This document shows positions 55,920 to 64,000 of a stretch of DNA of 64,000 nt, one piece after another. Source of the stretch: Lachnospiraceae bacterium (GTDB taxonomy: Bacteria > Bacillota > Clostridia > Lachnospirales > Lachnospiraceae); NCBI GenBank assembly GCA_017442865.1, contig JAFRXK010000013.1, forward strand, positions 1 to 64,000. The letters run 5' to 3'. The notes beneath the pieces were generated by a model that was given only the letters and a program-made list of their open reading frames with translations, had not been told where the DNA came from and did no database searches. Numbering within the stretch: position 1 is the stretch's first letter; every line of letters starts with the position of its first letter. A program made the translations under genes and the position numbers.

Positions 55920-57191
55920 TTGGGTCCCAGTGACGTCACAAAGTTAATAATACTTATCTTATTACTATTATTATCAGCGGTATTTTCCTCTATGGAGACT
56001 TCCATGACCGGTGTTAATCAGCTGCGCATAAGAAGCCTTGCAGAAGAGGGGAATGCCAGAGCATCTGTGCTTCTAAAAATATTGTCCAACAAGAACCGTA
56101 TGTTAAGCGCCATATTAATCGGCAACAACATTGTTAACCTTACGGCATCCTCTCTTGCAACCACACTCGCGATAAGCCTTTTCGGAAATGCTTATATAGG
56201 AATTGCTACAGGAATTCTGACCTTATTAATACTTATTTTCGGTGAAATCACGCCAAAGACCATGGCAACGCAGAAGGCTGAATCCATGGCTCTTGCTTAT
56301 TCACGTATTTTGTGGTTTCTGATGACAGTGCTTACTCCTGTAATCTTTGTTATCAACAAGCTGTCCAATGGTGTTCTTCGCATTTTCGGCATCGACCCTA
56401 AGGCAAAGACAGAGACAATTACCGAGAGCGAGTTCAGAACTATCCTTGACGTAAGCCACGAGGAGGGCGTTATCGAGGAAGAAGAGAAGGAAATGATTAA
56501 TAACGTGGTTGATTTCGGTGATTCCCTTGCAAAGGATATCATGATACCGCGTGTTGATATGGTTTCAATAAGCATTGATGCTACCTATGAGGATTTGATG
56601 GAGATTTTTAAGGACTGCATGTTCACGCGTATCCCTGTATACGAGGATAACAGCGACAATGTAATCGGCATCCTCAACATGAAGGACATCCTTTTCTACG
56701 ATAAGAGCACAGAGTTTGCGATAAAAGATTTCATGCGTGAGCCATATTATACCTTTGAGCACAAGAACACCTCCGAGCTTTTTATGGAGATGCGCCACGA
56801 AATCGTAAACATCGCGATAGTTCTTGACGAATACGGCGCAACTGCCGGTCTTATCACAATGGAGGATTTGCTTGAGGAAATCGTCGGCGAAATCCGTGAT
56901 GAATATGACGGCGACGAGGAAGACAACATTGTAAAAATAAATGACCGCGAATACATTGTCGAGGGTGCAATGAAGCTTTCAGACCTAAATGATGCTCTGG
57001 ATGTGAATTTTGAATCTGAAGACTACGATTCAATCGGCGGTCTCATCATCGGCGAGCTCGACAAGCTTCCAAACGTAGGCGACACCGCCGAATACGAGGG
57101 CATAAAGCTTATAGTCGAGGAGCTTGACCGAAACAGAATCCAGCATGTGAGGATAATACTGCCGGAGGAAGAAGAGGCGGAAGAAAGTTAA
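55920..57191 (+). CDS. CNNM/CorC (hemolysin C) family protein
   Basis: 423 residues. An N-terminal DUF21 membrane domain (about 1-185, with FGEITPKTMATQKAE near 110) is followed by a pair of CBS domains (about 190-330; MIPRVDMVSI, RIPVYEDNSDNVIGIL, VLDEYGATAGLITMEDLLEE) and a CorC-type C-terminal domain (345-415). Related proteins transport magnesium or cobalt ions. The start is TTG at 55920, with GGAG about 10 bp upstream; the first in-frame ATG comes inside the first membrane helix. Confidence 0.9.
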   Translation: MGPSDVTKLIILILLLLLSAVFSSMETSMTGVNQLRIRSLAEEGNARASVLLKILSNKNRMLSAILIGNNIVNLTASSLATTLAISLFGNAYIGIATGILTLLILIFGEITPKTMATQKAESMALAYSRILWFLMTVLTPVIFVINKLSNGVLRIFGIDPKAKTETITESEFRTILDVSHEEGVIEEEEKEMINNVVDFGDSLAKDIMIPRVDMVSISIDATYEDLMEIFKDCMFTRIPVYEDNSDNVIGILNMKDILFYDKSTEFAIKDFMREPYYTFEHKNTSELFMEMRHEIVNIAIVLDEYGATAGLITMEDLLEEIVGEIRDEYDGDEEDNIVKINDREYIVEGAMKLSDLNDALDVNFESEDYDSIGGLIIGELDKLPNVGDTAEYEGIKLIVEELDRNRIQHVRIILPEEEEAEES

Positions 57192-57212
57192 TACAATTAT
57201 ATATTAATACTA

Positions 57213-57266
57213 CGGCGTGGTGAAAATGCTCCATTAACGAAAGCATTTACACCACGCCGTTTTTTA
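57213..57266. terminator. Bidirectional terminator between CNNM and MATE genes
   Basis: ACGGCGTGGTG (57213-57223) pairs with CACCACGCCGT (57251-57261), with AAATGCT/AGCATTT inside, followed by TTTTTT. Confidence 0.88.
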
Positions 57267-58616
57267 TTCCTTCACCAAACTCATGCTCTTCCACTTTCCC
57301 AGCTTATACCTTATCAAACTGATTATTGCGGTGATAAGCCATGTGAGACCTGTAGTGAGCCAGAGACCCCACTTGCCTACCGCAGGCATGGCGGTCAGCG
57401 GATACACCAGACCCACACGGCCTGCAACCTCTGTTATGCCGTTTATCATGGCAAACATCGCATCGCCTGCGCCGTTAAGTATATTTCTGAGGATGTATAT
57501 CATGCCGAGGAAGAAGAAAAAGCAGCTTGTAATTTTTAATGACTGCGCACCAAGCTGAATTACATCCTGCTCGTTCGCTTTAACGAAGATTCTTACTATG
57601 TATTCTCCGAGCGTATACATTACTATCAGCATTATGAGGCTGAATACGACATTAATAATCATTGCCGACTTAAAGCCCTTCTTGACACGATCGACCTTTC
57701 CGGCACCGATATTCTGACCGGTGAATGTCGCAAGTGCGGCTCCAAGCGAACCAAACGGCTGCTGAACCAGCTGTTCAACCCTGCTCGATATGGTAAATGC
57801 CGTTACAACAATATCTCCAAAATCATTTACAACTCTCTGCAGAATAATAAGCGAAACCGAAATCATGGAGGTCTGAAGTGCAATCGGCACACCGACCCTG
57901 ATACATTTGCTGCATATTTCCCTGTTTATCTTCAAATGCTCTCTTGAAAGCTTGAAAAATTCAACCTTCCTGCGCGCATATATTATACATCCCAGTGCCG
58001 AAAGAAATTCTGCGATAATGGTTGCAAGCGCCGCGCCGGCTACTCCTGCATCCAGACCTACAACAAAGCACAAATCAAGCGCAATATTGATAAGGCATGA
58101 AATGATAAGAAACACAAGCGGCGTCCTTGAATCTCCAAGCGCCCTAAGTATCGCCGAAACTCCGTTGTATGTCGCCATAAATATTCTGCCGCCACAGATT
58201 ATCTGCAGATAAATAACCGCATCATCCATCATTATTTCAGGTGTATGTAAAAGATTAAGTATCGGGCGCGCAAACACAACACCTATTACTGTCATTAAAA
58301 CAGCCGCAAAAATAATAACATATATTGCATTTGCAATGGTTTTCCTGACATTCTCGCCATCCTTCGCTCCAAAATACTGCGAAACTATTATTCCGCCGCC
58401 AGATGCCAGTCCGATGCACAGCGAGAAAAGCATAAAAATCAGTGATGTTGTCGCGCCTATGCTTCCGAGAGCGTTTGGGCCAACGAATTTACCGACTATC
58501 GCCGAGTCTGCTATATTATAAAACTGCTGAAACAGATTACCCACAAGCATAGGCAGGGCAAATGCCGCCAGATGCTTCGCAGGGCTTCCTTCAGTCATAT
58601 CATACGTTCTTGCCAT
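57264..58616 (-). CDS. MATE family efflux transporter
   Basis: 450 residues with twelve hydrophobic helices in two MatE halves. Recognisable blocks are ALPMLVGNLFQQFYNIADSAIVGKFVG near residue 20 and FGSLGAALATFTGQNIGAGK near 265. Drug or toxin export driven by a sodium or proton gradient is typical, substrate unknown. MARTYD at 58616 is preferred, with AGAAGG at a suitable distance; the GTG at 58625 overlaps that site. Confidence 0.9.
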   Translation of the reverse strand: MARTYDMTEGSPAKHLAAFALPMLVGNLFQQFYNIADSAIVGKFVGPNALGSIGATTSLIFMLFSLCIGLASGGGIIVSQYFGAKDGENVRKTIANAIYVIIFAAVLMTVIGVVFARPILNLLHTPEIMMDDAVIYLQIICGGRIFMATYNGVSAILRALGDSRTPLVFLIISCLINIALDLCFVVGLDAGVAGAALATIIAEFLSALGCIIYARRKVEFFKLSREHLKINREICSKCIRVGVPIALQTSMISVSLIILQRVVNDFGDIVVTAFTISSRVEQLVQQPFGSLGAALATFTGQNIGAGKVDRVKKGFKSAMIINVVFSLIMLIVMYTLGEYIVRIFVKANEQDVIQLGAQSLKITSCFFFFLGMIYILRNILNGAGDAMFAMINGITEVAGRVGLVYPLTAMPAVGKWGLWLTTGLTWLITAIISLIRYKLGKWKSMSLVKE

Positions 58617-58700
58617 TTCTTTCACCTTCTAAATCGTTTTAGTTCTATTATATTTACTAAACCAAAATTGTAAATACATTTTTATATTAATTCGCTTTTG

Positions 58701-58730
58701 TTGACATATATAACACATTAATGATATATT
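58701..58730 (+). promoter_or_regulatory. Promoter of lgt
   Basis: TTGACA (58701-58706), 18 bp, TATATT (58725-58730). Confidence 0.55.
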
Positions 58731-58835
58731 TAATAATAGCATGTTTTGAAAATCGTCATTACGCAAAGCAAAATTAATTTTTCCGCTGTCTTAATGCATA
58801 TGATTTTCAGGACACAAAAAAGGAGAATATATTAT

Positions 58836-59798
58836 ATGTATAATGATTTATTTAGTATCGGGCCTTTTACCATCCATGGCTATGGACTGATGATAGGCAT
58901 AGGTTTTATCGTGGCGCTGCTTGTAGGCGAGTACCGCGCAAAAAAGCGCGGACTGAACCGTGATTTTTTATTTAATCTGGCTGTTTTGTGCCTTATTTTC
59001 GGGGTGCTTGGCGCAAAGCTTTTGTACATGCTTACCGTTATCGATAAAATTATCGCTAATCCATCCGACATTCTGAGCTTATCAGGCGGATTTGTTGTTT
59101 ACGGCGGAATTATTGTGGGAATTCTTACAGGCTTTATATACTGCAGAATAAAGCACAAGGTGTTCAGAAATTATTTTGATATCGTCATGCCTTCTGTTGC
59201 AATTGCACAGGGCTTCGGACGAATCGGCTGCTTCCTCGCAGGCTGCTGCTATGGCAAGGAAACCGACTCAGCATGCGGCGTTGTTTTTACACATTCGGAC
59301 TTTGCGCCAAATAATGTGCGCCTGATTCCTACCCAGCTTATATCAAGTGCCGCCTGCTTTTTACTGGCATTAGTTCTTATATTAATCGCAAGAAAGCAGC
59401 GCAAGCCCGGTGTCATTGCGGGATTATACCTTGTTTTTTATGGAATCGGACGTTTCCTTATAGAATTCCTGCGCGGCGACCTTGAGCGTGGCAGCATCGG
59501 AGATTTATCGACCTCACAGTTCATTTCAATAATTATTGTTGCTATCGGACTTATCTGGCTTGTCTGCATACTTGTATTTACGAAAAAGCCGGAATCAATC
59601 GCAGAAACTGTCGAAAATATTACAGAAGGCGCTGCCATGACTTTTGAAAGCACTGCTAAAGACGCTGTCAAGGCCTCTGAAAGCACTGCTGAAGACGCTG
59701 CCAAGGCTTTTGAAAACGTTGCAGAGGCTTTTGAAAGCACTGCAGGAGCTTTTGAAAATGCCGCAGATACGGCTGTAAAATCAGAGGACAAATTATGA
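58836..59798 (+). CDS. lgt: Prolipoprotein diacylglyceryl transferase with repeat tail
   Basis: Attaches diacylglycerol to the lipobox cysteine of lipoproteins in the membrane. 320 residues. Membrane core with HGYGLMIGIGF near residue 13, GGFVVYGGIIVG near 87, the Lgt signature QGFGRIGCFLAGCCYGKET near 130, and YGIGRFLIEFLRGD near 205. The start follows AAAGGAG at 58836, 30 codons inside the longest frame. An extra tail from about residue 268 is an acidic, Ala-rich, near-repeating sequence (ESTAKDAVKASESTAEDAAK...), not part of the usual enzyme. It overlaps the next gene by 4 bp (ATGA). Confidence 0.93.
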   Translation: MYNDLFSIGPFTIHGYGLMIGIGFIVALLVGEYRAKKRGLNRDFLFNLAVLCLIFGVLGAKLLYMLTVIDKIIANPSDILSLSGGFVVYGGIIVGILTGFIYCRIKHKVFRNYFDIVMPSVAIAQGFGRIGCFLAGCCYGKETDSACGVVFTHSDFAPNNVRLIPTQLISSAACFLLALVLILIARKQRKPGVIAGLYLVFYGIGRFLIEFLRGDLERGSIGDLSTSQFISIIIVAIGLIWLVCILVFTKKPESIAETVENITEGAAMTFESTAKDAVKASESTAEDAAKAFENVAEAFESTAGAFENAADTAVKSEDKL

Positions 59799-60052
59799 TT
59801 ACTATTTTTAACCGCAAGGAATTAATCGTTACAAATGATATGAAACGCCAGTCGCAGATTCGTGATAGTTTGTCTGCCGAAGGCATTGACTACACTATAA
59901 GCACCAAAAACCTTATGGGCTCTCAAGCCGGTGGAAGCCGCAGGAGCACATTTGGTAACACCGGCCTCAATCAGAATTATTCTTATGAATATAAAATTTA
60001 TGTTCACAAAAAGGATTATGATAAGGCGTTATTTCTGATGCGCCGGATTTAG
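59795..60052 (+). CDS. Small protein overlapping lgt, DUF2007-like
   Basis: 85 residues. The ATG overlaps the lgt stop, so expression is coupled. The pattern IVTNDMKRQSQIRDSLSAEGIDYTI and YKIYVHKKDYDKALFLMRRI resembles the small ACT-like DUF2007 family: a strand, a helix after the RQSQIRDSL segment, and a final helix. The family has no settled function. Coupling to lgt is the only contextual hint. Confidence 0.7.
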   Translation: MITIFNRKELIVTNDMKRQSQIRDSLSAEGIDYTISTKNLMGSQAGGSRRSTFGNTGLNQNYSYEYKIYVHKKDYDKALFLMRRI

Positions 60053-60081
60053 ATTTACGAAAAATGAAAGGGGAATGCATC

Positions 60082-61095
60082 ATGGAAAATGAAGCTATCG
60101 CTTTTGACAGGGTCACCTGTCGAAAAACTTTTAACCGAATAGGTTATGCCTACTTTGCTTTTCAGCTGCTTTTTGCAGGCGTTGCTTATCTTGTATCATT
60201 TATTTTTAACAGGTATTCCATTTCTGTGCCGGAGCTTGCACAGTGGCTTATCAACTACCTTCCAATGTACCTTTTAGCTGTACCGGTAACAGCGCTTATT
60301 ATAAGCAAAATTCCACCGACAAAGCCCGAACCCGGAAAGATAACTGCAGGAAAGTATATGATTCTTCTGCTTATCGGCTGGGGACTTACCATTGTCGGAA
60401 GCTTATTTGGAAGATTATTATCATTTATCATTAATGCAATAACCGGACTTAACACAACGGATGCTCTTAACGCAACCCTGCAGCACACCAATATTTTTAT
60501 TGTCATTTTCTTTACTGTCATAATGGCACCGATTGTTGAAGAATTTTTGTGCAGAAAATTAATTGTTGACCATACCCTCCAGTATGGCGAGAAAACAGCG
60601 ATAATTGTATCAGGATTGATTTTCGGACTGATTCACGGTAATTTCTTTCAGTTCTTTTACGCATTTATACTTGGTATGCTGATGGCATATATTTATATAA
60701 AGACAGGAAAGCTCAGATATACCATATTGTTTCACATGATTGTTAATACATTGGGCGGACTGGTTCCTACACTGCTTATACAATCCATAGGCATAGATAC
60801 AGACAAGCTTTTGCATGATTCGGCTGCCTACATGGATACATATATGGCTGCAGTTAAAAGTCACATTCCTCAGTTTTTAATGCTGATATTATTTGAGATT
60901 ATTGAATACGGCGCAGCAATTGCCGGCATTGTACTGTTCTTTGTATTTATCAAAAAAATCATTGCAACGGTTAAACCTATGAACATCCCTAAGGGCGAGC
61001 GCTTCAAATGTATAATCTTAAACCCGGGAATGATTCTTTTCCTGCTTGCAACAACAGCTGATTTTATAGCATATCTTATATTAAATCAGTATTAA
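60082..61095 (+). CDS. CPBP family intramembrane glutamic endopeptidase
   Basis: 337 residues with about eight hydrophobic helices and the CAAX/CPBP motifs EEFLCRK near residue 154 (glutamate pair and Arg), FGLIHGNFFQFFYAF near 180 and HMIVNTLGGL near 222. These would bind water or metal for peptide cleavage inside the membrane. MENEAI at 60082 is preceded by AAAGGGG. It lies 30 bp after the small protein, so lgt, the small gene and this gene probably form one operon, ending at the terminator at 61117-61175. Confidence 0.88.
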   Translation: MENEAIAFDRVTCRKTFNRIGYAYFAFQLLFAGVAYLVSFIFNRYSISVPELAQWLINYLPMYLLAVPVTALIISKIPPTKPEPGKITAGKYMILLLIGWGLTIVGSLFGRLLSFIINAITGLNTTDALNATLQHTNIFIVIFFTVIMAPIVEEFLCRKLIVDHTLQYGEKTAIIVSGLIFGLIHGNFFQFFYAFILGMLMAYIYIKTGKLRYTILFHMIVNTLGGLVPTLLIQSIGIDTDKLLHDSAAYMDTYMAAVKSHIPQFLMLILFEIIEYGAAIAGIVLFFVFIKKIIATVKPMNIPKGERFKCIILNPGMILFLLATTADFIAYLILNQY

Positions 61096-61116
61096 ATCAT
61101 GCTTTTAAAGGCAGTA

Positions 61117-61175
61117 AAATCGGGGCGCCGAAGCATAAGTGATTTTAAATCATCTATGCTTCGGCGCCCCGATTT
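61117..61175. terminator. Strong cruciform terminator after the CPBP gene
   Basis: AAATCGGGGCGCCGAAGCATA (61117-61137) pairs perfectly over 21 bp with 61155-61175. The apical part GATTTTAAATCATCT (61141-61155) is shared with the terminator at 42013-42070. It serves convergent genes. Confidence 0.85.
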
Positions 61176-61176
61176 A

Positions 61177-61271
61177 TATCTGTCCAGGCATCTGTCTAAC
61201 GCTGATGTGATTATAACATATCCGTCCAATGCAACGGTTTTGTATCTGTCCAGGCAGCTGTCTAACGCTGA
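61177..61271. repeat. 29-bp direct repeat including the 3' end of the deacetylase gene
   Basis: Copies at 61177-61205 and 61243-61271 (period 66, one mismatch). The second includes the last codons and stop (61262-61264) of the deacetylase gene. Confidence 0.92.
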
Positions 61272-63235
61272 CCCTTGAAGGATTTATAAACAACATTGTC
61301 CTCGGCACCGCCGTGTGAATTTGCAAGCTGGCTTACCGTAACCATCCCAAAGCCCTGCGCCTGCAGCTCAGGAACAATTGTCTTTACTGCTTCTGCGGTT
61401 GAGCTGTAAATGTCATGCATGAGAATTATATCTCCGTCCTGAATGCCTGTAGTCGCCTTCTGTATTACCGAAGCGGTATCTCTGCTCTGCCAGTCTCTTG
61501 TATCAATGCTCCACTTCATAACCGGCCTGTTGATTAACTGCAGTATGTCTGCATTGTACTTGCCTCCCGGCGGTCTGAAAAGAGCAGCCTTTTGTCCGAT
61601 AATATTAAGCAGTACGTTGTCAGCATCATCAATCTCCTTCTTTGCCTCTTCCAGACTGACAAATGTCAGGTATGTATGATGCTGTGTGTGCTGTGCAACC
61701 TCACAGCCCGTATTAAATTCACGACGAATCTCATCCTGATATTTTTCTGCCCTCTCGCCTATCACGAAAAATGTTGCCTTTACATTGTACTGTTCAAGCA
61801 CATCAAGTATTGAGTTCGTATATATAGATGGTCCGTCATCAAAGGTAAGTGATATCTGCTTTCCGGCTGATGATGGTTCATATTTCTTTACATATACGCC
61901 GTTATTATCAAATTCATATATATATCCGTCCATTGAATGCTGTCCGGTATATAATGCTCCGTCACTTCCGGCAAATGCCTGACTGCCATCCTCAAGCGTA
62001 ATCCAGCCCGTCTCAACATTGCCGTTTGCATTAAGATGATATAATGATGAGCCCTCCTGTACTGTCTGGCTGTAGCATATCTCTCCTGCCGCATTTGCAA
62101 AGCCCTGACTTCCGTCCTCAAGCGTAATCCAGCCCGTCTGAACGCTTCCGTCTTCGTTTACAAGCGCCTTTCTGCCATTTGCCATGGTAATCATGCCGCT
62201 TAATGTATGACCCTCTTCATTAAAATAGTAAAGCTTCTCGCCGTCAGATGCGGTCGTATTGAAGCAGATGGTTCCATCAGCAAGTGCAAAGCCTCTGCCA
62301 CCGTCCTCAAGCGTAATCCAGCCCGTCTCAATCCTACCATCTGTAAATTTATAATAATTATCATCAATCTCGTAGAAGCCGTCATAATAAAGTACGCCGT
62401 CCGGTGCAGCATATCCGACGCTGCCATCCTCATATACTATCCAGCCGGTCTTTATTATGCCATCTGCATCAAGATAATAGCTTCTTCCGTGAGAATCCTT
62501 ATGCCATCCGTTTCTAAGTAATATTCCATTCTCATCAAACAAATACATTTTGCCGTCAACGGTTAAAGCATCTTTTGCAAGCATTCCGCTGTCAAGACAG
62601 TAATAAGTATTGCCATTCTCGTCAGTATGCCAGCCGCCTATGCCTATACCGTCATCGCCGAATATATATGTGTGTATGCCTATCCTGTGCTTTCCCTTAA
62701 GTATGACGCCGTTCTCGTCCGCATACATCCTTCTGCCGTCGCTGAGCTGAATCCAGCCGGTTACAAGCTCTCCATCGCTTTCAAAATAGCGGTCAATGCC
62801 GTCAATGGTATGCTTTCCGGTCAACACAATTCCATCCTTGTCCGTGCAATAAATATCATCAAGCGCTTCTACAGCCCAGCCATCCGCAAGCGCACCGTCA
62901 TATCTGAAATAATATCTGTGTCCGGCGATGTCCTTTGTGCCGGTATATGCGATGCCGTCATCGCCAAAGTAGTATTTTTTCCCGTCTGCTTCATACCAGC
63001 AGTTCCTTACTCTCCTGCCCTTTTCAAGATACACATATCCGTCTTTAGTTTTCTCAAGACCGCTTCTTGTAAACGTCTTATATGCCCCGACCCCGTCAAG
63101 CACAAGAAGACAAAGTCCTGCAACCAGCAGGATTCTGTATATACGCTTTATTCTTTTTCTTTTTTTCTTTGCCCTTAAAATTCTTTCTTTTTTATCTATA
63201 TTATGAGCTGCCTCATCATTTACTTTATTATTCAT
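61262..63235 (-). CDS. Polysaccharide deacetylase with cell-wall-binding repeats
   Basis: 657 residues. One N-terminal transmembrane segment (IYRILLVAGLCLLVLDGVGAY, about 30-50) anchors an outside part. About 20 short repeats with G-W-x and YYF/Y patterns (about 60-440), such as TGWITLEDGSQ, match choline/glucan-binding repeats. The C-terminal NodB domain (about 455-635) has the catalytic TFDDGPS near 463, the metal-site histidines in QHTQHHTY near 513, RPPGGKYN near 555 and the late ILMHDIY near 601. It likely deacetylates peptidoglycan or another wall glycan. GAAGGG precedes the start. Confidence 0.9.
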   Translation of the reverse strand: MNNKVNDEAAHNIDKKERILRAKKKRKRIKRIYRILLVAGLCLLVLDGVGAYKTFTRSGLEKTKDGYVYLEKGRRVRNCWYEADGKKYYFGDDGIAYTGTKDIAGHRYYFRYDGALADGWAVEALDDIYCTDKDGIVLTGKHTIDGIDRYFESDGELVTGWIQLSDGRRMYADENGVILKGKHRIGIHTYIFGDDGIGIGGWHTDENGNTYYCLDSGMLAKDALTVDGKMYLFDENGILLRNGWHKDSHGRSYYLDADGIIKTGWIVYEDGSVGYAAPDGVLYYDGFYEIDDNYYKFTDGRIETGWITLEDGGRGFALADGTICFNTTASDGEKLYYFNEEGHTLSGMITMANGRKALVNEDGSVQTGWITLEDGSQGFANAAGEICYSQTVQEGSSLYHLNANGNVETGWITLEDGSQAFAGSDGALYTGQHSMDGYIYEFDNNGVYVKKYEPSSAGKQISLTFDDGPSIYTNSILDVLEQYNVKATFFVIGERAEKYQDEIRREFNTGCEVAQHTQHHTYLTFVSLEEAKKEIDDADNVLLNIIGQKAALFRPPGGKYNADILQLINRPVMKWSIDTRDWQSRDTASVIQKATTGIQDGDIILMHDIYSSTAEAVKTIVPELQAQGFGMVTVSQLANSHGGAEDNVVYKSFKGQR

Positions 63236-63454
63236 TACTATTGTCCCTTCGTTTAAAACTAATCACATATATAATACTCCTTTTGTTTTTTTTCGACAAC
63301 CCATTTAAATAAAATGTTATAATTTTTATTTTTTTATTACACTCCTGGCAATATTCCCACCCTTATACATCTGCAAAAACATATCTCCCCGGCATGGGTA
63401 CAAAAATACCTGCATTCAGAATATAAAATCCAAAATGCAGGTATTAATATTTGT

Positions 63455-63859
63455 CTATTTAAGAGCATTTATTCTGGCAACCGCTCTCTTAAGAGCCAGC
63501 TCCGCCCTTGCGACATCAAGGCTTGACTCTCTTCTTGCAAGTCTTTCCTCAGCACGCTTTCTTGCCTCCTCGGCACGCTTGATATTAATCTCGCCCGGCC
63601 ACTCCGCAGCCTCGGCAAGCACAGTCACCCTGTCTCTCAATATCTCTATAAAGCCCGTATGAAGCGCCGCCTTTTTTATCTCGCCGTTCTGATGGATTTT
63701 CATAGTTCCCGGCACAAGTATGCATGTGGTAGAAACATGCTCCGGATAAATACCTATGTCGCCTTCAATGGTTGAAAGCTCCAGCATCTCACAGTCACCT
63801 TTAAAAAATACTCTGTTCGGTGTCACCACCTCAAGAAAAAATGTCTTGTTTTCAGCCAT
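63455..63859 (-). CDS. atpC: F1F0 ATP synthase epsilon subunit
   Basis: Regulatory stalk subunit of the ATP synthase. 134 residues: a beta-sandwich (FFLEVVTPNRVFFKGDCEMLELSTIEGDIGIYPEH, conserved) and a C-terminal helical hairpin (about 85-134, rich in Arg and Glu). MAENK at 63859 follows GGAGG; an in-frame ATG at 63877 is upstream of that site and would translate it. The gene is usually last in the atp operon, so the rest should lie beyond position 64000 on this strand. Confidence 0.94.
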   Translation of the reverse strand: MAENKTFFLEVVTPNRVFFKGDCEMLELSTIEGDIGIYPEHVSTTCILVPGTMKIHQNGEIKKAALHTGFIEILRDRVTVLAEAAEWPGEINIKRAEEARKRAEERLARRESSLDVARAELALKRAVARINALK

Positions 63860-63950
63860 CTCTTCCTCCTGCTGCATGACCGCCTTGCAGTTAATACACC
63901 GCAGTCAATATAAATAAAAATCGTAGTATCAATAGCTTATTATCGTCTTT

Positions 63951-63995
63951 CCTAAACACTCAGGTTTTTAATACGCCGTCCCTAAACACTCAGGC
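63951..63995. repeat. 29-bp-spaced duplication at the window end
   Basis: CCTAAACACTCAGG occurs twice about 29 bp apart, between 63951 and 63995. On the minus strand each reads CCTGAGTGTTTAG, with an in-frame stop; it may be the duplicated end of an upstream gene, but that gene is outside the window. Confidence 0.6.
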
Positions 63996-64000
63996 TGTTA

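Overview
The window looks like a chromosomal segment of an anaerobic, spore-forming Clostridia member, most like the Lachnospiraceae. This is inferred from family content: a type III glutamine synthetase (GSIII), an Amt-PII fusion, ANTAR antitermination leaders, a T-box in front of an archaeal-type prolyl-tRNA synthetase, NfnAB, D-lactate dehydrogenase, a YtvI-like and a CotS-like sporulation protein, and AGGAGG-type ribosome binding sites. No rRNA, tRNA, prophage, insertion sequence or CRISPR array was seen.

Layout. 1-1141 holds a chromate-transporter pair (minus strand). 1328-21154 is a plus-strand nitrogen-assimilation island: asparagine synthetase, GSIII, an Amt ammonium channel fused to PII, PurF, glutamate synthase GltB-GltD, carbamoyl-phosphate synthase CarA-CarB, a short divergent glutamine-synthetase-like protein, and an ANTAR RNA-binding antiterminator with a degenerate receiver. 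Three leaders in the island (before asnB, amt and gltB) carry a small hairpin with an A1/G4 hexaloop overlapping an intrinsic terminator, the signature of ANTAR targets. The last gene of the island is therefore the likely regulator of the others.

21393-32899 (mostly minus) carries phosphoglucomutase, a glucose-1-phosphatase-like lipoprotein, the CCA-adding enzyme, a CotS-like kinase, a DUF362 ferredoxin, MTA/SAH nucleosidase, two poorly characterised zinc-ribbon/hypothetical proteins and a DUF3298-like lipoprotein. 33282-38572 holds T-box-controlled proS, an MFS protein with a 66-bp repeat array at its 3' end, BirA-controlled bioY, and a PD-(D/E)XK protein. 38739-46648 holds YtvI, D-LDH, a YhfC protease, a HAD phosphatase with a repeat insertion, a DUF6106-like protein, MnmM, citrate synthase and DegV. 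46860-52745 is a 1925-residue secreted GH81 beta-1,3-glucanase with LacI-type operators. 52803-55056 is nfnB-nfnA. 55393-63859 holds membrane proteins (TIGR04086, CNNM/CorC, MATE, Lgt, CPBP protease), a polysaccharide deacetylase with cell-wall-binding repeats, and atpC.

Besides the genes, the window is rich in short direct duplications. Five loci have copies spaced 66-73 bp at or near gene 3' ends, and there are further 10-, 29-, 36- and 38-bp tandem repeats. A nested palindrome sits exactly 28 bp upstream of both the phosphoglucomutase and D-LDH start codons.
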